Positions 1 through 7,820 of a stretch of DNA of 11,456 nucleotides are shown here, piece by piece. A program made the translations under genes and the position numbers. This stretch comes from ZC4RG30 sp964456255. Its GTDB lineage: Bacteria > Pseudomonadota > Gammaproteobacteria > Steroidobacterales > Steroidobacteraceae. The stretch's first letter is position 1; the number at the start of each line of letters is the position of its first letter. The stretch lies in assembly GCA_964456255.1 (NCBI GenBank), contig CAYWDZ010000091.1, positions 1-11,456 of the forward strand. Reading direction: 5' to 3'. A model generated the notes under the pieces. That model saw only the letters and a list, made by a program, of their open reading frames with translations, did no database searches and was not told where the DNA came from.

Positions 1-2120
1 TGGGCCTGGGGCCGCTGATGGCGATCTACCAGGCGCGCTTCATGCGCTACATGGAAAACCGCGGCCTCACGCAGCCGTCTGACCGCAAGGTATGGTGCTT
101 CTGTGGCGACGGCGAGATGGATGAGCCGGAGTCCATGGGGCAGCTCACGCTGCCGGTGCGCGAAGGGCTCGACAACCTGATCTTCGTGGTGAACTGCAAC
201 CTGCAGCGCCTCGATGGCCCGGTGCGCGGCAATGGCAAGATCATCCAGGAACTGGAAGCGGCCTTCCTCGGCGCGGGCTGGAACGTGATCAAGGTGCTGT
301 GGGGCCGCAACTGGGACCCGCTACTGGCCAAGGACCACAACGGTGTGCTGCAGCGGCTGATGGAAGCCTGCGTGGACGGTGAGTACCAGAACTTCAAGTC
401 CAAGGATGGCGGCTACACGCGCCAGCACTTCTTCGGCAAGCACCCTGAAACCGCGGCGATGGTGGCCAACATGTCCGACGAGGACATCTGGCGCCTGAAG
501 CGCGGCGGCCATGATGCGCAGAAGGTCTATGCGGCCTATGCCGCGGCCATGGCCCACAAGGGCCAGCCCACCGTGATCCTCGCGCATACCGTGAAGGGCT
601 TCGGCCTTGGCAAGGCGGCTGAAGGCCAGATGGTCGCGCACCAGCAGAAGAAGATGGACGCGGCGTCGCTGGCCAGTTTCCGCGAGAACCTGCGCATCGA
701 CCTTTCGGACGAGGACATCGCCGGCTTCCGGTTCGTGAAGCCAGCCGAGGACAGCGAGGAGATCCGTTACCTCAAGGCATGCCGCGAGAAGCTCGGCGGC
801 TATCTGCCGAAGCGCGAGACCAGCATCCCGCCGCTGGAGCTGCCGCCGCTGGATCTGTTCAAGCCGCTGCTCGAGGGTACCGGCGATCGCGAGATCTCCA
901 CCACGATGGCTTTCGTGCGCATGCTGACGGCGCTGCTGAAGGACAAGGCCATCGGCAGGAACATCGTGCCCATCGTGCCGGACGAAGCGCGCACCTTCGG
1001 CATGGAGGGCCTGTTCCGGCAGATCGGGATCTACTCGGCGACCGGGCAGCTCTACACGCCGCAGGATGCCGACCAGCTGATGTCCTACAAGGAGGACAAG
1101 AAGGGCCAGATGCTCGAAGAGGGCATCAACGAGGCCGGTTCCACGTGTTCATGGATCGCGGCCGGCACGGCCTACGCGAACCACAAGCAGCACATGGTGC
1201 CGTTCTACATCTACTACTCGATGTTCGGCTTCCAGCGCGTGGGCGATTTCATCTGGGCCGCAGGCGACATCCAGGCGCGCGGCTTCCTGCTCGGCGCCAC
1301 TGCCGGCCGCACCACGCTGGCCGGCGAAGGCCTGCAGCATCAGGATGGCCATAGCCAGCTGGTGGCGACCACGGTGCCCAACTGCCGCGCCTACGACCCG
1401 GCGTATGCGTATGAACTCGCCGTGATCATCCACAACGGCATGAAGAAGATGTACGTCGAGGGCGAGAACATCTTCTATTACGTCACGGTGATGAACGAGA
1501 ACTACGTGCAGCCGGCCATGCCGGCCGGCGCTGAAGAGGGGATCCTCAAGGGTGCGCACCTGGTCCGGGAAGGCGGCGGTGCTGCGAAGAGCAAGACCAG
1601 GGCGAAGGCGAAGCCGGGCAAGGCGCCACGTGCCACGTTGCTTGGCTCGGGCACCATCCTGCGCGAGGTGCTGGCCGCCGCGGAAATCCTCGAGAAGGAT
1701 TACCAGGTCGCTGCCGATGTGTACTCCGTGACCAGCTTCAGCGAGCTCAGGCGCGAGGCGCTGCTGGTGGAGCGCGACAACCTGCTCAACCCCGGCAAGG
1801 AACCGAAGCAGCCGTGGGTGGCGCAGCTGTTCGGCGGCAACAAACGCCCGGTCATCGCGGCCACCGACAACATGCGCATGGTGTCGGACCAGATCCGGCA
1901 ATGGATTCCGGGACGCTACGTGACACTGGGAACCGATGGTTTCGGGCGCAGCGACGGGCGTGCGGCGCTCCGTGGCCACTTCGAGGTGGATCGCCGCTTC
2001 GTGGTGCTGGCGGCGCTGAAGGCGCTGGCCGACGATGGCGTCCTGGATCGCAAGGTGCTGGTGCAGGCCGTGAAGAAGCTTGGCGTGGATCCGCGCAAGG
2101 CCAATCCGCTGAATTCCTGA
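1..2120 (+). CDS. aceE: Pyruvate dehydrogenase E1 component, homodimeric type (5' partial)
   Basis: Thiamine-diphosphate-dependent E1 of the pyruvate dehydrogenase complex; it decarboxylates pyruvate and acetylates the lipoyl groups of AceF in the cytoplasm. The frame is open from base 3 (GLGPL precedes the ATG at 18), so that ATG is internal and the true start lies upstream. Matching motifs to E. coli AceE (887 aa, from memory), about 194 N-terminal residues are missing. The ThDP/Mg motif runs from GDGEMDEPES (105-134) to NCNLQ (192-206). The active-site loop AHQQKKMD (about 630-653) carries the conserved His. The C-terminal domain has LLGSGTILREV, YSVTSFSELRRE and GTDGFGRSD. A Gly/Ala/Lys/Arg-rich stretch before LLGSG (about 1572-1634) looks longer than in E. 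coli. The stop lies 7 bp before aceF, so the two are co-transcribed. Identity is secure. Confidence 0.97.
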   Translation, partial: GLGPLMAIYQARFMRYMENRGLTQPSDRKVWCFCGDGEMDEPESMGQLTLPVREGLDNLIFVVNCNLQRLDGPVRGNGKIIQELEAAFLGAGWNVIKVLWGRNWDPLLAKDHNGVLQRLMEACVDGEYQNFKSKDGGYTRQHFFGKHPETAAMVANMSDEDIWRLKRGGHDAQKVYAAYAAAMAHKGQPTVILAHTVKGFGLGKAAEGQMVAHQQKKMDAASLASFRENLRIDLSDEDIAGFRFVKPAEDSEEIRYLKACREKLGGYLPKRETSIPPLELPPLDLFKPLLEGTGDREISTTMAFVRMLTALLKDKAIGRNIVPIVPDEARTFGMEGLFRQIGIYSATGQLYTPQDADQLMSYKEDKKGQMLEEGINEAGSTCSWIAAGTAYANHKQHMVPFYIYYSMFGFQRVGDFIWAAGDIQARGFLLGATAGRTTLAGEGLQHQDGHSQLVATTVPNCRAYDPAYAYELAVIIHNGMKKMYVEGENIFYYVTVMNENYVQPAMPAGAEEGILKGAHLVREGGGAAKSKTRAKAKPGKAPRATLLGSGTILREVLAAAEILEKDYQVAADVYSVTSFSELRREALLVERDNLLNPGKEPKQPWVAQLFGGNKRPVIAATDNMRMVSDQIRQWIPGRYVTLGTDGFGRSDGRAALRGHFEVDRRFVVLAALKALADDGVLDRKVLVQAVKKLGVDPRKANPLNS

Positions 2121-2127
2121 GGCGCGC

Positions 2128-3720
2128 ATGTCAAAGACCATTGAAGTGCGCGTGCCGGACCTGGGGAATTTTGCCGATGTCGGCGTGATCGACGTGCTCG
2201 TGAAGGCCGGCGACCCGGTCGATGTCGACACCCCGCTGATCACGCTGGAAACCGAGAAGGCCACGATGGATGTGCCTTCCACGGCCGCTGGCGTCATTGC
2301 CAGGGTGCATGTGGAGAAGGGCCACACGGTTTCCGAAGGCTCGCTGGTGGTGACCTTGCTGGCTTCCGGGGATGACGCCGCAGCCGTTGCGCCAGCTGCA
2401 TCGCCTTCAGCTGCTGCGGCACCCGCGGCCGCCCCGGCTCCGGCGGCTCTGCGCAACGTCGATGTGCTGGTGCCCGACATGGGCAACTTCACCGAGGTGG
2501 GCGTCATCGAAGTGCTGGTCAAGCCTGGCGACAAGGTCGAGGTCGACACGCCACTGGCCACGCTCGAAACCGAGAAGGCCACCATGGATGTGCCTTCCAC
2601 GGCTGCGGGTAGGGTCGAGGCCGTGCATGTGCAGAAGGGCGGCAAGGTATCCCCTGGCAGCCGCGTCGTGACGCTCAGTGGTGTAGCCACTGCCGCCGCG
2701 CCGGCTCCGGCCGCTGCAGCCCCACCGCCTGCTGCTGCCGCGCCGCAGGCAGCGCCACCGGCTGCCCCGCCTGCACCGCGGGCACCGGCAACCTTGCCCG
2801 CGGTGAGCGAGGCTGGGTTCAGTACGGCGCATGCAGGCCCTTCGGTGCGCAAGCTGGCGCGCGAACTGGGCGTGGATCTCGGGCGCGTGAAGGGCAGCGG
2901 CCAGCGCGGCCGCATCACCCACGACGACGTGAAGGCCTGGGTCAAGGCCATGCTCACCGGCGGCCTGCAGGCTGCAGGGCCGGCGCTGCCGCAGGTACCC
3001 AAGGTCGACTTCGCGAAATTTGGCGAGATCGAGGTCAGGCCGCTCGGCCGCGTCCAGAAGATTTCCGGGCCGCGCCTGCAGGCGGCCTGGATCAACATTC
3101 CGCATGTCACGCAGTACGACGAGGCCGACATCACCGATACGGAAGCCGAGCGCGCCAAGCTCAAGGAAAAGGCCGCCGCCGCGGGCGTGAAGGTCACGCC
3201 GCTGGCCTACATCGTCCGTGCCTGCGTGCTCGCGCTGAAGGAATTCCCCACGTTCAACGCCTCGCTGGATGGCGAGAACATGGTGCTGAAGAAGTACTGC
3301 CACATCGGTTTTGCGGCAGACACGCCCAATGGTCTGCTGGTGCCGGTGATCCAGAACGCCGATCAGCTGGACCTGTTCGGCATCGCGCGTGCGCTGGGCG
3401 ATCTGTCGGACCGCGCACGCAAGGGCACGCTCAAGGGCAGCGAGATGCAGGGCGGCTGCTTCACCATCTCCAGCCTGGGTGGCATCGGTGGCACGGCGTT
3501 CACTCCCATCATCAACGCACCTGAAGTCGCGATCCTCGGTGTGTCGCGCACGCAGACGAAGCCGGTGTGGGATGGCAGGGAGTTCAAGCCGCGCCAGATG
3601 CTGCCGCTGTCGCTGTCCTATGACCACCGCCTGATCGATGGCGCGATGGGCGCACGCTTCGCGGTGTACCTGTCGAAGGTGCTGTCCGATCCGGCGACGC
3701 TGCTGGCGGGTGTGCTGTGA
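2128..3720 (+). CDS. aceF: Dihydrolipoamide acetyltransferase, PDH E2 component (two lipoyl domains)
   Basis: Core E2 subunit of the pyruvate dehydrogenase complex; it moves acetyl groups from lipoyl-lysine to CoA. Of 530 aa, residues 1-80 are lipoyl domain 1 (ETEKA, Lys44) and about 110-185 are lipoyl domain 2 (Lys150). Ala/Pro-rich flexible linkers lie at about 81-109 and 187-225. The peripheral subunit-binding domain is at about 238-275 (PSVRKLARELGV, then GSGQRGRITHDDV). The catalytic domain is at about 298-530, with FTISSLGGIGG and the active-site motif DHRLIDG (His500, Asp504). E. coli AceF has three lipoyl domains; here there are two plus one on Lpd. The ATG at 2128 has a GAGG (2119-2122) overlapping the aceE stop, 5 nt upstream. 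Its stop overlaps the lpdA start by 4 bp. Confidence 0.97.
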   Translation: MSKTIEVRVPDLGNFADVGVIDVLVKAGDPVDVDTPLITLETEKATMDVPSTAAGVIARVHVEKGHTVSEGSLVVTLLASGDDAAAVAPAASPSAAAAPAAAPAPAALRNVDVLVPDMGNFTEVGVIEVLVKPGDKVEVDTPLATLETEKATMDVPSTAAGRVEAVHVQKGGKVSPGSRVVTLSGVATAAAPAPAAAAPPPAAAAPQAAPPAAPPAPRAPATLPAVSEAGFSTAHAGPSVRKLARELGVDLGRVKGSGQRGRITHDDVKAWVKAMLTGGLQAAGPALPQVPKVDFAKFGEIEVRPLGRVQKISGPRLQAAWINIPHVTQYDEADITDTEAERAKLKEKAAAAGVKVTPLAYIVRACVLALKEFPTFNASLDGENMVLKKYCHIGFAADTPNGLLVPVIQNADQLDLFGIARALGDLSDRARKGTLKGSEMQGGCFTISSLGGIGGTAFTPIINAPEVAILGVSRTQTKPVWDGREFKPRQMLPLSLSYDHRLIDGAMGARFAVYLSKVLSDPATLLAGVL

Positions 3721-3878
3721 GTGAAGTCGAAGTTGCCGTACCGGACCTGGGCAATTTCGACGCAGTCAGCATCGTCGAGGTGCTGGTCAAACCCGGTGAC
3801 ACCGTCGAGATCGACACGCCGCTGATCACGCTCGAGACCGAGAAGGCGACCATGGACGTGCCGTCCGCCGCGGCCGGC
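2251..3878 (+). repeat. Three related lipoyl-lysine coding modules
   Basis: The stretch encoding TEKATMDVPS(T/A)AAG occurs three times: 2251-2292 and 2569-2610 in aceF, and 3837-3878 in lpdA. By eye, the two aceF copies match at 38 of 42 nucleotides, and the second aceF copy matches the lpdA copy at 34 of 42. Each carries the lysine that would receive lipoate. Duplication explains the similarity, with protein-level selection and possibly gene conversion keeping the copies alike. Confidence 0.85.
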
Positions 3879-5441
3879 AAGCTCACCGCCGTGCTGGTGC
3901 AGGCCGGCGCTAAGGTGCGCAAGGGCACGGTGATCGCGAAGGTTGAAGGCACGGCCGCCGCTGCGCCGAAGGCCGCGCCCGCCCCGGCTCCTGCACCTGC
4001 CGAAAGGCCCTCGCTGCCACCTGGCCCGAAGCCGGACCGCAGCTTCCAGCTGGTGGTGCTGGGTGCGGGGCCAGGCGGCTATACCGCCGCATTCCGCGCT
4101 GCGGATCTCGGCCTGAAGGTGGCGTTGATCGAGCGCTGGGACAGCCTCGGCGGTGTCTGCCTCAACGTGGGCTGCATTCCCTCCAAGGCGCTGCTGCACG
4201 CCGCCAGGGTGATTGAAGAAACGCACGAGATGTCCGCGCACGGCATCTCCTTCGGTGCCCCGCAGCTGGATATCGACCGCTTGCGCTCCTGGAAGGAGAG
4301 CGTGGTGAAGAAACTCACCGGCGGTCTCAATGGATTGGCGAAGACGCGCAAGGTGGAAGTGGTGAAGGGCGTCGGCAAGTTTTCCGGCAGCCGCGTCATC
4401 GAAGTCACCGGTGCAGATGGCGGCAAGACGCTGGTCGGGTTCGACAACTGCATCATCGCGGCCGGCTCCGAGCCCGTGAAGCTTCCGTTCATCCCTGAGG
4501 ACCCGCGCATCATCGATTCCACCGGTGCGCTGGAATTGCAGGGCATTCCTCGGCGGTTGCTGGTGATTGGCGGCGGCATCATCGGGCTTGAAATGGCCTG
4601 CGTGTACCACGCGCTGGGCGCGAAGGTCAGTGTGGTGGAGCTGGGTACGCAGCTGATGCCCGGTGCCGACATCGATCTGGTGCGGCCGCTGGAGAAGCGC
4701 CTGAAGGCACGCTACGAGAAGATCATGCTGGGCACGAAGTCCACGCAGGTGGAGGCGCTGCCGGAAGGCATTCGCGTCACCTTTGACGCTGCCGGCACCA
4801 TCAGCGCCGATGTCTACGATCGTGTGCTCGTGGCCGTGGGTCGCGTGCCGAACGGCAGGCTCATCAATTGCGAGGCAGCCGGCGTCACGGTGAACGAGCG
4901 CGGTTTCATTCCCGTGGACAAGCAGATGCGCACCAATGTGCCGGGCATCTTTGCCATCGGCGACATCGTCGGGCAGCCGATGCTGGCGCACAAGGCGACC
5001 CATGAGGCCAAGGTGGCCGCAGAAGTGGCCGCGGGTCACAAGGCGTTCTTCGACGCGCGCGTGATCCCCTCCGTTGCCTACACCGATCCTGAAGTCGCCT
5101 GGACCGGCGTGACCGAAGGCCAGGCCAAGCGCGACGGTCTGAACATCCGCAAGGCGGTGTTCCCCTGGGCCGCGAGCGGCCGCTCGTTGTCGCTGGGTCG
5201 TGACGAAGGCTTCACCAAGCTGATCCTGGATGCGGCCAGCAATCGCGTGATTGGCGGCGGCATCGTCGGTCCGAATGCCGGCGAGCTCATTGCCGAGGTT
5301 GGGCTCGCCATCGAGCTGGGCGCGGACGCGGCCGACGTGGGTCTCACGATTCATCCGCACCCCACGTTGTCGGAGACCGTCGGCATGACAGCCGAGGCGC
5401 TCGAAGGCACCCTGACCGACCTCTACATGCCGAAGAAGTAA
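3717..5441 (+). CDS. lpdA: Dihydrolipoamide dehydrogenase with N-terminal lipoyl domain (PDH E3)
   Basis: FAD/NAD disulfide oxidoreductase that reoxidises the dihydrolipoyl groups of AceF and makes NADH. Of 574 aa, the first 80 or so form a complete lipoyl domain with ETEKA (Lys43). An Ala/Pro/Lys linker (about 80-107) follows, then a standard E3 body. Visible are FAD motif GAGPGGYTAA (about 116-125), redox-active GGVCLNVGCIPSK (Cys148 and Cys153), NAD motif GGGIIGLE (about 285-292), AIGD (413-416), and catalytic HPHPTLSE (His548, Glu553). Classical Lpd is about 475 aa; the lipoyl module accounts for the extra length. Lipoyl-bearing E3s are known in Neisseria and some other proteobacteria. 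The start is GTG, overlapping the aceF TGA as GTGA with no strong Shine-Dalgarno, so translation is probably coupled to aceF. Third gene of the aceE-aceF-lpdA operon. Confidence 0.96.
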   Translation: MSEVEVAVPDLGNFDAVSIVEVLVKPGDTVEIDTPLITLETEKATMDVPSAAAGKLTAVLVQAGAKVRKGTVIAKVEGTAAAAPKAAPAPAPAPAERPSLPPGPKPDRSFQLVVLGAGPGGYTAAFRAADLGLKVALIERWDSLGGVCLNVGCIPSKALLHAARVIEETHEMSAHGISFGAPQLDIDRLRSWKESVVKKLTGGLNGLAKTRKVEVVKGVGKFSGSRVIEVTGADGGKTLVGFDNCIIAAGSEPVKLPFIPEDPRIIDSTGALELQGIPRRLLVIGGGIIGLEMACVYHALGAKVSVVELGTQLMPGADIDLVRPLEKRLKARYEKIMLGTKSTQVEALPEGIRVTFDAAGTISADVYDRVLVAVGRVPNGRLINCEAAGVTVNERGFIPVDKQMRTNVPGIFAIGDIVGQPMLAHKATHEAKVAAEVAAGHKAFFDARVIPSVAYTDPEVAWTGVTEGQAKRDGLNIRKAVFPWAASGRSLSLGRDEGFTKLILDAASNRVIGGGIVGPNAGELIAEVGLAIELGADAADVGLTIHPHPTLSETVGMTAEALEGTLTDLYMPKK

Positions 5442-5445
5442 CCAC

Positions 5446-5462
5446 GGATTCGTCCCGGATCC
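5446..5462 (+). other. Hairpin in the lpdA to ABC-ATPase gap
   Basis: GGATTCG (5446-5452) pairs with CGGATCC (5456-5462) around a 3-nt loop; the stem is 7 bp with one G-U pair. No T-run follows, so it is not a standard intrinsic terminator. A 7-bp direct repeat CCACGGA (5442-5448 and 5461-5467) flanks it, and the second copy runs into the Shine-Dalgarno of the next gene. It may be an mRNA-processing or stability element, or chance. Confidence 0.4.
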
Positions 5463-5465
5463 ACG

Positions 5466-5470
5466 GAGGG
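5466..5470 (+). promoter_or_regulatory. Strong Shine-Dalgarno of the ABC ATPase gene
   Basis: A purine-rich tract with GAGGG at 5466-5470, continuing as AGAGGAA, lies just before the ATG at 5478. It is the best ribosome-binding site on the + strand of this window. It fixes the start, and it indicates independent ribosome loading after the PDH operon rather than translational coupling. Confidence 0.7.
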
Positions 5471-5477
5471 AGAGGAA

Positions 5478-6455
5478 ATGAATGCAGCGCTGTCCCTGCA
5501 GGGCGTCGACAAATCCTTTGGTACTCAGCGCGCGGTGTCCGGCCTTGATCTGGTGATACCAGAGGGCGAGACCTGCGGGCTCATTGGCCCCAGCGGTGCC
5601 GGCAAGAGCACGGCCATCCGCATCATCATGTCCATCCTGTTTCCCGATGCGGGCACTGTGCAGGTGTTGGGCCGCGCCTCGGCGATGGAGGCCAAGGATC
5701 GCATCGGCTATCTGCCGGAAGAACGCGGCGTGTACCGCAAGATGCGTGTTGGCGGTTTTCTCGACTATCTTGCGGGCCTGAAGGGGGTGCCGCGACAGCA
5801 GTCGCAGGCGCGCTCCCGGGAGCTGCTCGGCAAGCTGGGCCTCGATGATGTCGAGAAGAAGAAATGCGAGGACCTGTCCAAGGGCATGCTGCAGCGGGTG
5901 CAGTTCGTCGCCTGCATCGTGCACCAGCCGCAGCTGCTGATCCTGGATGAGCCATTCAGCGGGCTGGATCCGGTCAGCGTACGGCTGTTGAAGGACGTGA
6001 TTGCCGCGGAGCGCAGGCGTGGCACCACCATCCTGTTCTCCACCCATGTGATGGCGCAGGCCGAAGAACTTTGCGATCGCGTGGTGATGATCCACAAGGG
6101 CCGGAAGGTGCTGGATGAGCCCATGGCGAATCTGCGGCGCAAGTACGATGTCTCGCGCGTGCTGTTCGAGCCACTCGCGCCGCAGGTTGGGGATGCCGAC
6201 GCATTGCGCGGCGTGCCGGGCGTCGCCGCAGTTGTCGGCAGCGAGAGTGAATACGAGCTGCGCCTTGCGGCCGGGACCGACCCGGCCGCGGTGATTCGCG
6301 AGGCTTCGGCCCGCGTGCTGCCGGCGCGAGTGGAGATCGCGCGGGTGCGGCTGGAGGACATGTTCGTGGGCATTGTGAAGGGCCAGGCCGGTGTCGAGTC
6401 AGAAGAGGCTTTGCGCCAGCATCTGCAGGGACTCACCACGGGGGAAGGCAAGTGA
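5478..6455 (+). CDS. ABC transporter ATP-binding protein, NatA-like
   Basis: ATPase subunit of an ABC-2 type exporter, acting at the cytoplasmic face of the inner membrane with the permease encoded next. Of 325 aa, it shows Walker A GPSGAGKST (37-45), signature LSKGM (133-137), Walker B LLILDEP (153-159, with Glu158), the D-loop SGLDP and the H-loop His190 (FSTHVMAQAEELCDRV). LSKGM in place of LSGGQ is usual in the NatA/YhaQ branch. The roughly 100-residue C-terminal extension, ending RLEDMFVGIVKG, fits the DUF4162-type tail of that branch. NatAB of Bacillus exports Na+, but this family is broad and the substrate here is unknown, so no symbol is given. It follows lpdA by 36 bp and overlaps the permease by 4 bp (GTGA). 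Confidence 0.93.
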   Translation: MNAALSLQGVDKSFGTQRAVSGLDLVIPEGETCGLIGPSGAGKSTAIRIIMSILFPDAGTVQVLGRASAMEAKDRIGYLPEERGVYRKMRVGGFLDYLAGLKGVPRQQSQARSRELLGKLGLDDVEKKKCEDLSKGMLQRVQFVACIVHQPQLLILDEPFSGLDPVSVRLLKDVIAAERRRGTTILFSTHVMAQAEELCDRVVMIHKGRKVLDEPMANLRRKYDVSRVLFEPLAPQVGDADALRGVPGVAAVVGSESEYELRLAAGTDPAAVIREASARVLPARVEIARVRLEDMFVGIVKGQAGVESEEALRQHLQGLTTGEGK

Positions 6456-7813
6456 TCAATATCCGACGCGTGGGAATGGTGGCCAGCCGCGATTTTCTGG
6501 TCACCGTGACGAGCAAGGGCTTCCTGATCGGCGTGGCGGTGATGCCGCTGATCATGTTGCTGATGATCTGGATGATCCCGAGGTTGATCGCGCACAGCGG
6601 CCCGCAGGTCAAGGTCGAGGTGGCGCTGATCGACCAGAGCGGTGCGGTGGCGGGATCGCTGCGGCGGGAGCTCGATCCGGCGACGCTGGCAGAGGCGCGC
6701 GCCGCGCAGACTCGTCAGGTGTCCGAGCAGCTCGGCCCGGCTGGCGGGCGGGTGGCGGCTGCGGCCGCAGCCCAGCCTTCGGTGCCGGAATTCCAGGTGA
6801 AGCCGCTCGCGCAGGACACCACGGTGGAAAGCCAGAAGCCGTGGCTGGTCGACGAGCACATCGGCAAGTACGAACGCCGCGCACTCGTGACGATTCCGCC
6901 TGGCGCGGTGGTGCCGAGCGGCGGCGCGCCGTTCGAATCCTACGAACTCTATGCGCCGCGGAATCTGCCGCAGGACGCCGAAAGCATCCTGCACGGCGCA
7001 GTGCGGCAGGCGCTGGTCGCGGAGCGGCTGCGGGCCAGGGGAGTGGATCCGGCCGTGGTGACTGACGCGACCAAGGTGGCCGCGGTCCGCACCTCGCTGG
7101 TCGCCGCCGATGGCAAGCAGCAGGGCGCGCAGGGTTTGAACCGTGCGCTGCCCTTCATCATGGGCGTGCTGCTGTTCATGGGCGTGATGATGGGCGGACA
7201 GGGTCTGATGATGTCCACCGTGGAAGAGAAGAGCAGTCGCGTGGTCGAAGTGCTGCTGGCTGCCGTCTCGCCGCTGGAGCTGATGTGGGGCAAGCTGATC
7301 GGTCAGCTTGGGGTGAGTCTGGTGACGATGTCGGTCTACGTTGCACTGGGTGTGCTGGCCCTGCTGCAGTTTGCGATGGCAGGAATGATCGACCCGTTGC
7401 TGATCGTGTTCCTGCTGCTGTTCTTCCTCATGGCCTATCTGGTCTACGGCGCGCTGATGCAGACGATCGGCGCCGCGGTCAACCAGATTGCCGACGCACA
7501 GTCGTTGCAGACTCCAGTCATCCTCCTGCTGGTTCTGCCCTATATCCTGACGGCGTTCATCGGTGGCCAGCCTGATGCGCCGTTCGCCGTGATCATGAGC
7601 TTCGTCCCACCGGTCAACGCATTTGCAATGATGGCGCGGCTGGCTTCCAGCTCGCCGCCGCCGGTCTGGCAGGTGCTGTTGTCGCTGGCGGCAAGCTTCG
7701 TGGCAGCCTGCGTCACGGTGTGGTTCGCGGCCAAGGTGTTTCGCGTTGGCCTGTTGATGCACGGCAAGCCGCCCAGCCTGGGCACGCTGGTGAAATGGGC
7801 GAGGATGAGCTGA
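6452..7813 (+). CDS. ABC-2 type transporter permease, NatB-like
   Basis: Membrane subunit partnering the ATPase just upstream. The 453-aa protein has one N-terminal membrane segment (about 23-46), a large, probably periplasmic domain (about 47-230), then around five or six hydrophobic segments (about 232-255, 285-308, 313-336, 353-373, possibly 378-398, and 406-429). The cytoplasmic motif EEKSSRVVEVLLAAVSP (258-274), followed by a GK pair, is typical of ABC-2 exporter permeases of the NatB/YhaP type. The start is GTG at 6452, overlapping the ATPase stop as GTGA; GGGGAAGG (6441-6448) lies 3 nt upstream. The residues at about 68-125 are Ala/Gln/Arg-rich and look low in complexity. Substrate unknown; ion, drug or peptide export are all possible. 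Its stop is 7 bp from the convergent DUF1841 gene. Confidence 0.9.
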   Translation: MINIRRVGMVASRDFLVTVTSKGFLIGVAVMPLIMLLMIWMIPRLIAHSGPQVKVEVALIDQSGAVAGSLRRELDPATLAEARAAQTRQVSEQLGPAGGRVAAAAAAQPSVPEFQVKPLAQDTTVESQKPWLVDEHIGKYERRALVTIPPGAVVPSGGAPFESYELYAPRNLPQDAESILHGAVRQALVAERLRARGVDPAVVTDATKVAAVRTSLVAADGKQQGAQGLNRALPFIMGVLLFMGVMMGGQGLMMSTVEEKSSRVVEVLLAAVSPLELMWGKLIGQLGVSLVTMSVYVALGVLALLQFAMAGMIDPLLIVFLLLFFLMAYLVYGALMQTIGAAVNQIADAQSLQTPVILLLVLPYILTAFIGGQPDAPFAVIMSFVPPVNAFAMMARLASSSPPPVWQVLLSLAASFVAACVTVWFAAKVFRVGLLMHGKPPSLGTLVKWARMS

Positions 7814-7820
7814 GGGCGGC

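Noticed and set aside
18..20. ATG at 18 as the aceE start
   Set aside because: The frame is open upstream and the preceding residues GLGPL match conserved AceE sequence, so the gene begins outside the window.
331..335. Base 331-335 checked as metG-like signal because MetG residues 331-335 read RMSKS instead of KMSKS, a possible damaged active site
   Set aside because: The remark concerns MetG residues, not these bases (the motif is encoded near 9903-9917). The catalytically important second Lys is kept and Arg at the first position is a conservative change, so the enzyme should be active.
1149..3197. 682-aa minus-strand open frame opposite aceE and aceF
   Set aside because: It lies opposite genes with secure catalytic motifs, its Ala/Ser/Thr-rich translation shows no family motif, and long antisense frames are expected in GC-rich genes with G/C at third positions.
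5446..5462. Rho-independent terminator after lpdA
   Set aside because: The hairpin is real but no T-run follows; the next bases are a purine-rich ribosome-binding site.
3618..6095. 825-aa minus-strand open frame opposite lpdA and the ABC ATPase gene
   Set aside because: Exceptional length, but it crosses two well-supported genes and their gap, is rich in His, Arg and Gln in the way GC-rich shadow frames are, and shows no recognisable domain.
5765..7762. 665-aa minus-strand open frame opposite the ABC transporter genes
   Set aside because: Shadow of the ATPase and permease; His/Gln/Arg-rich without domain features.
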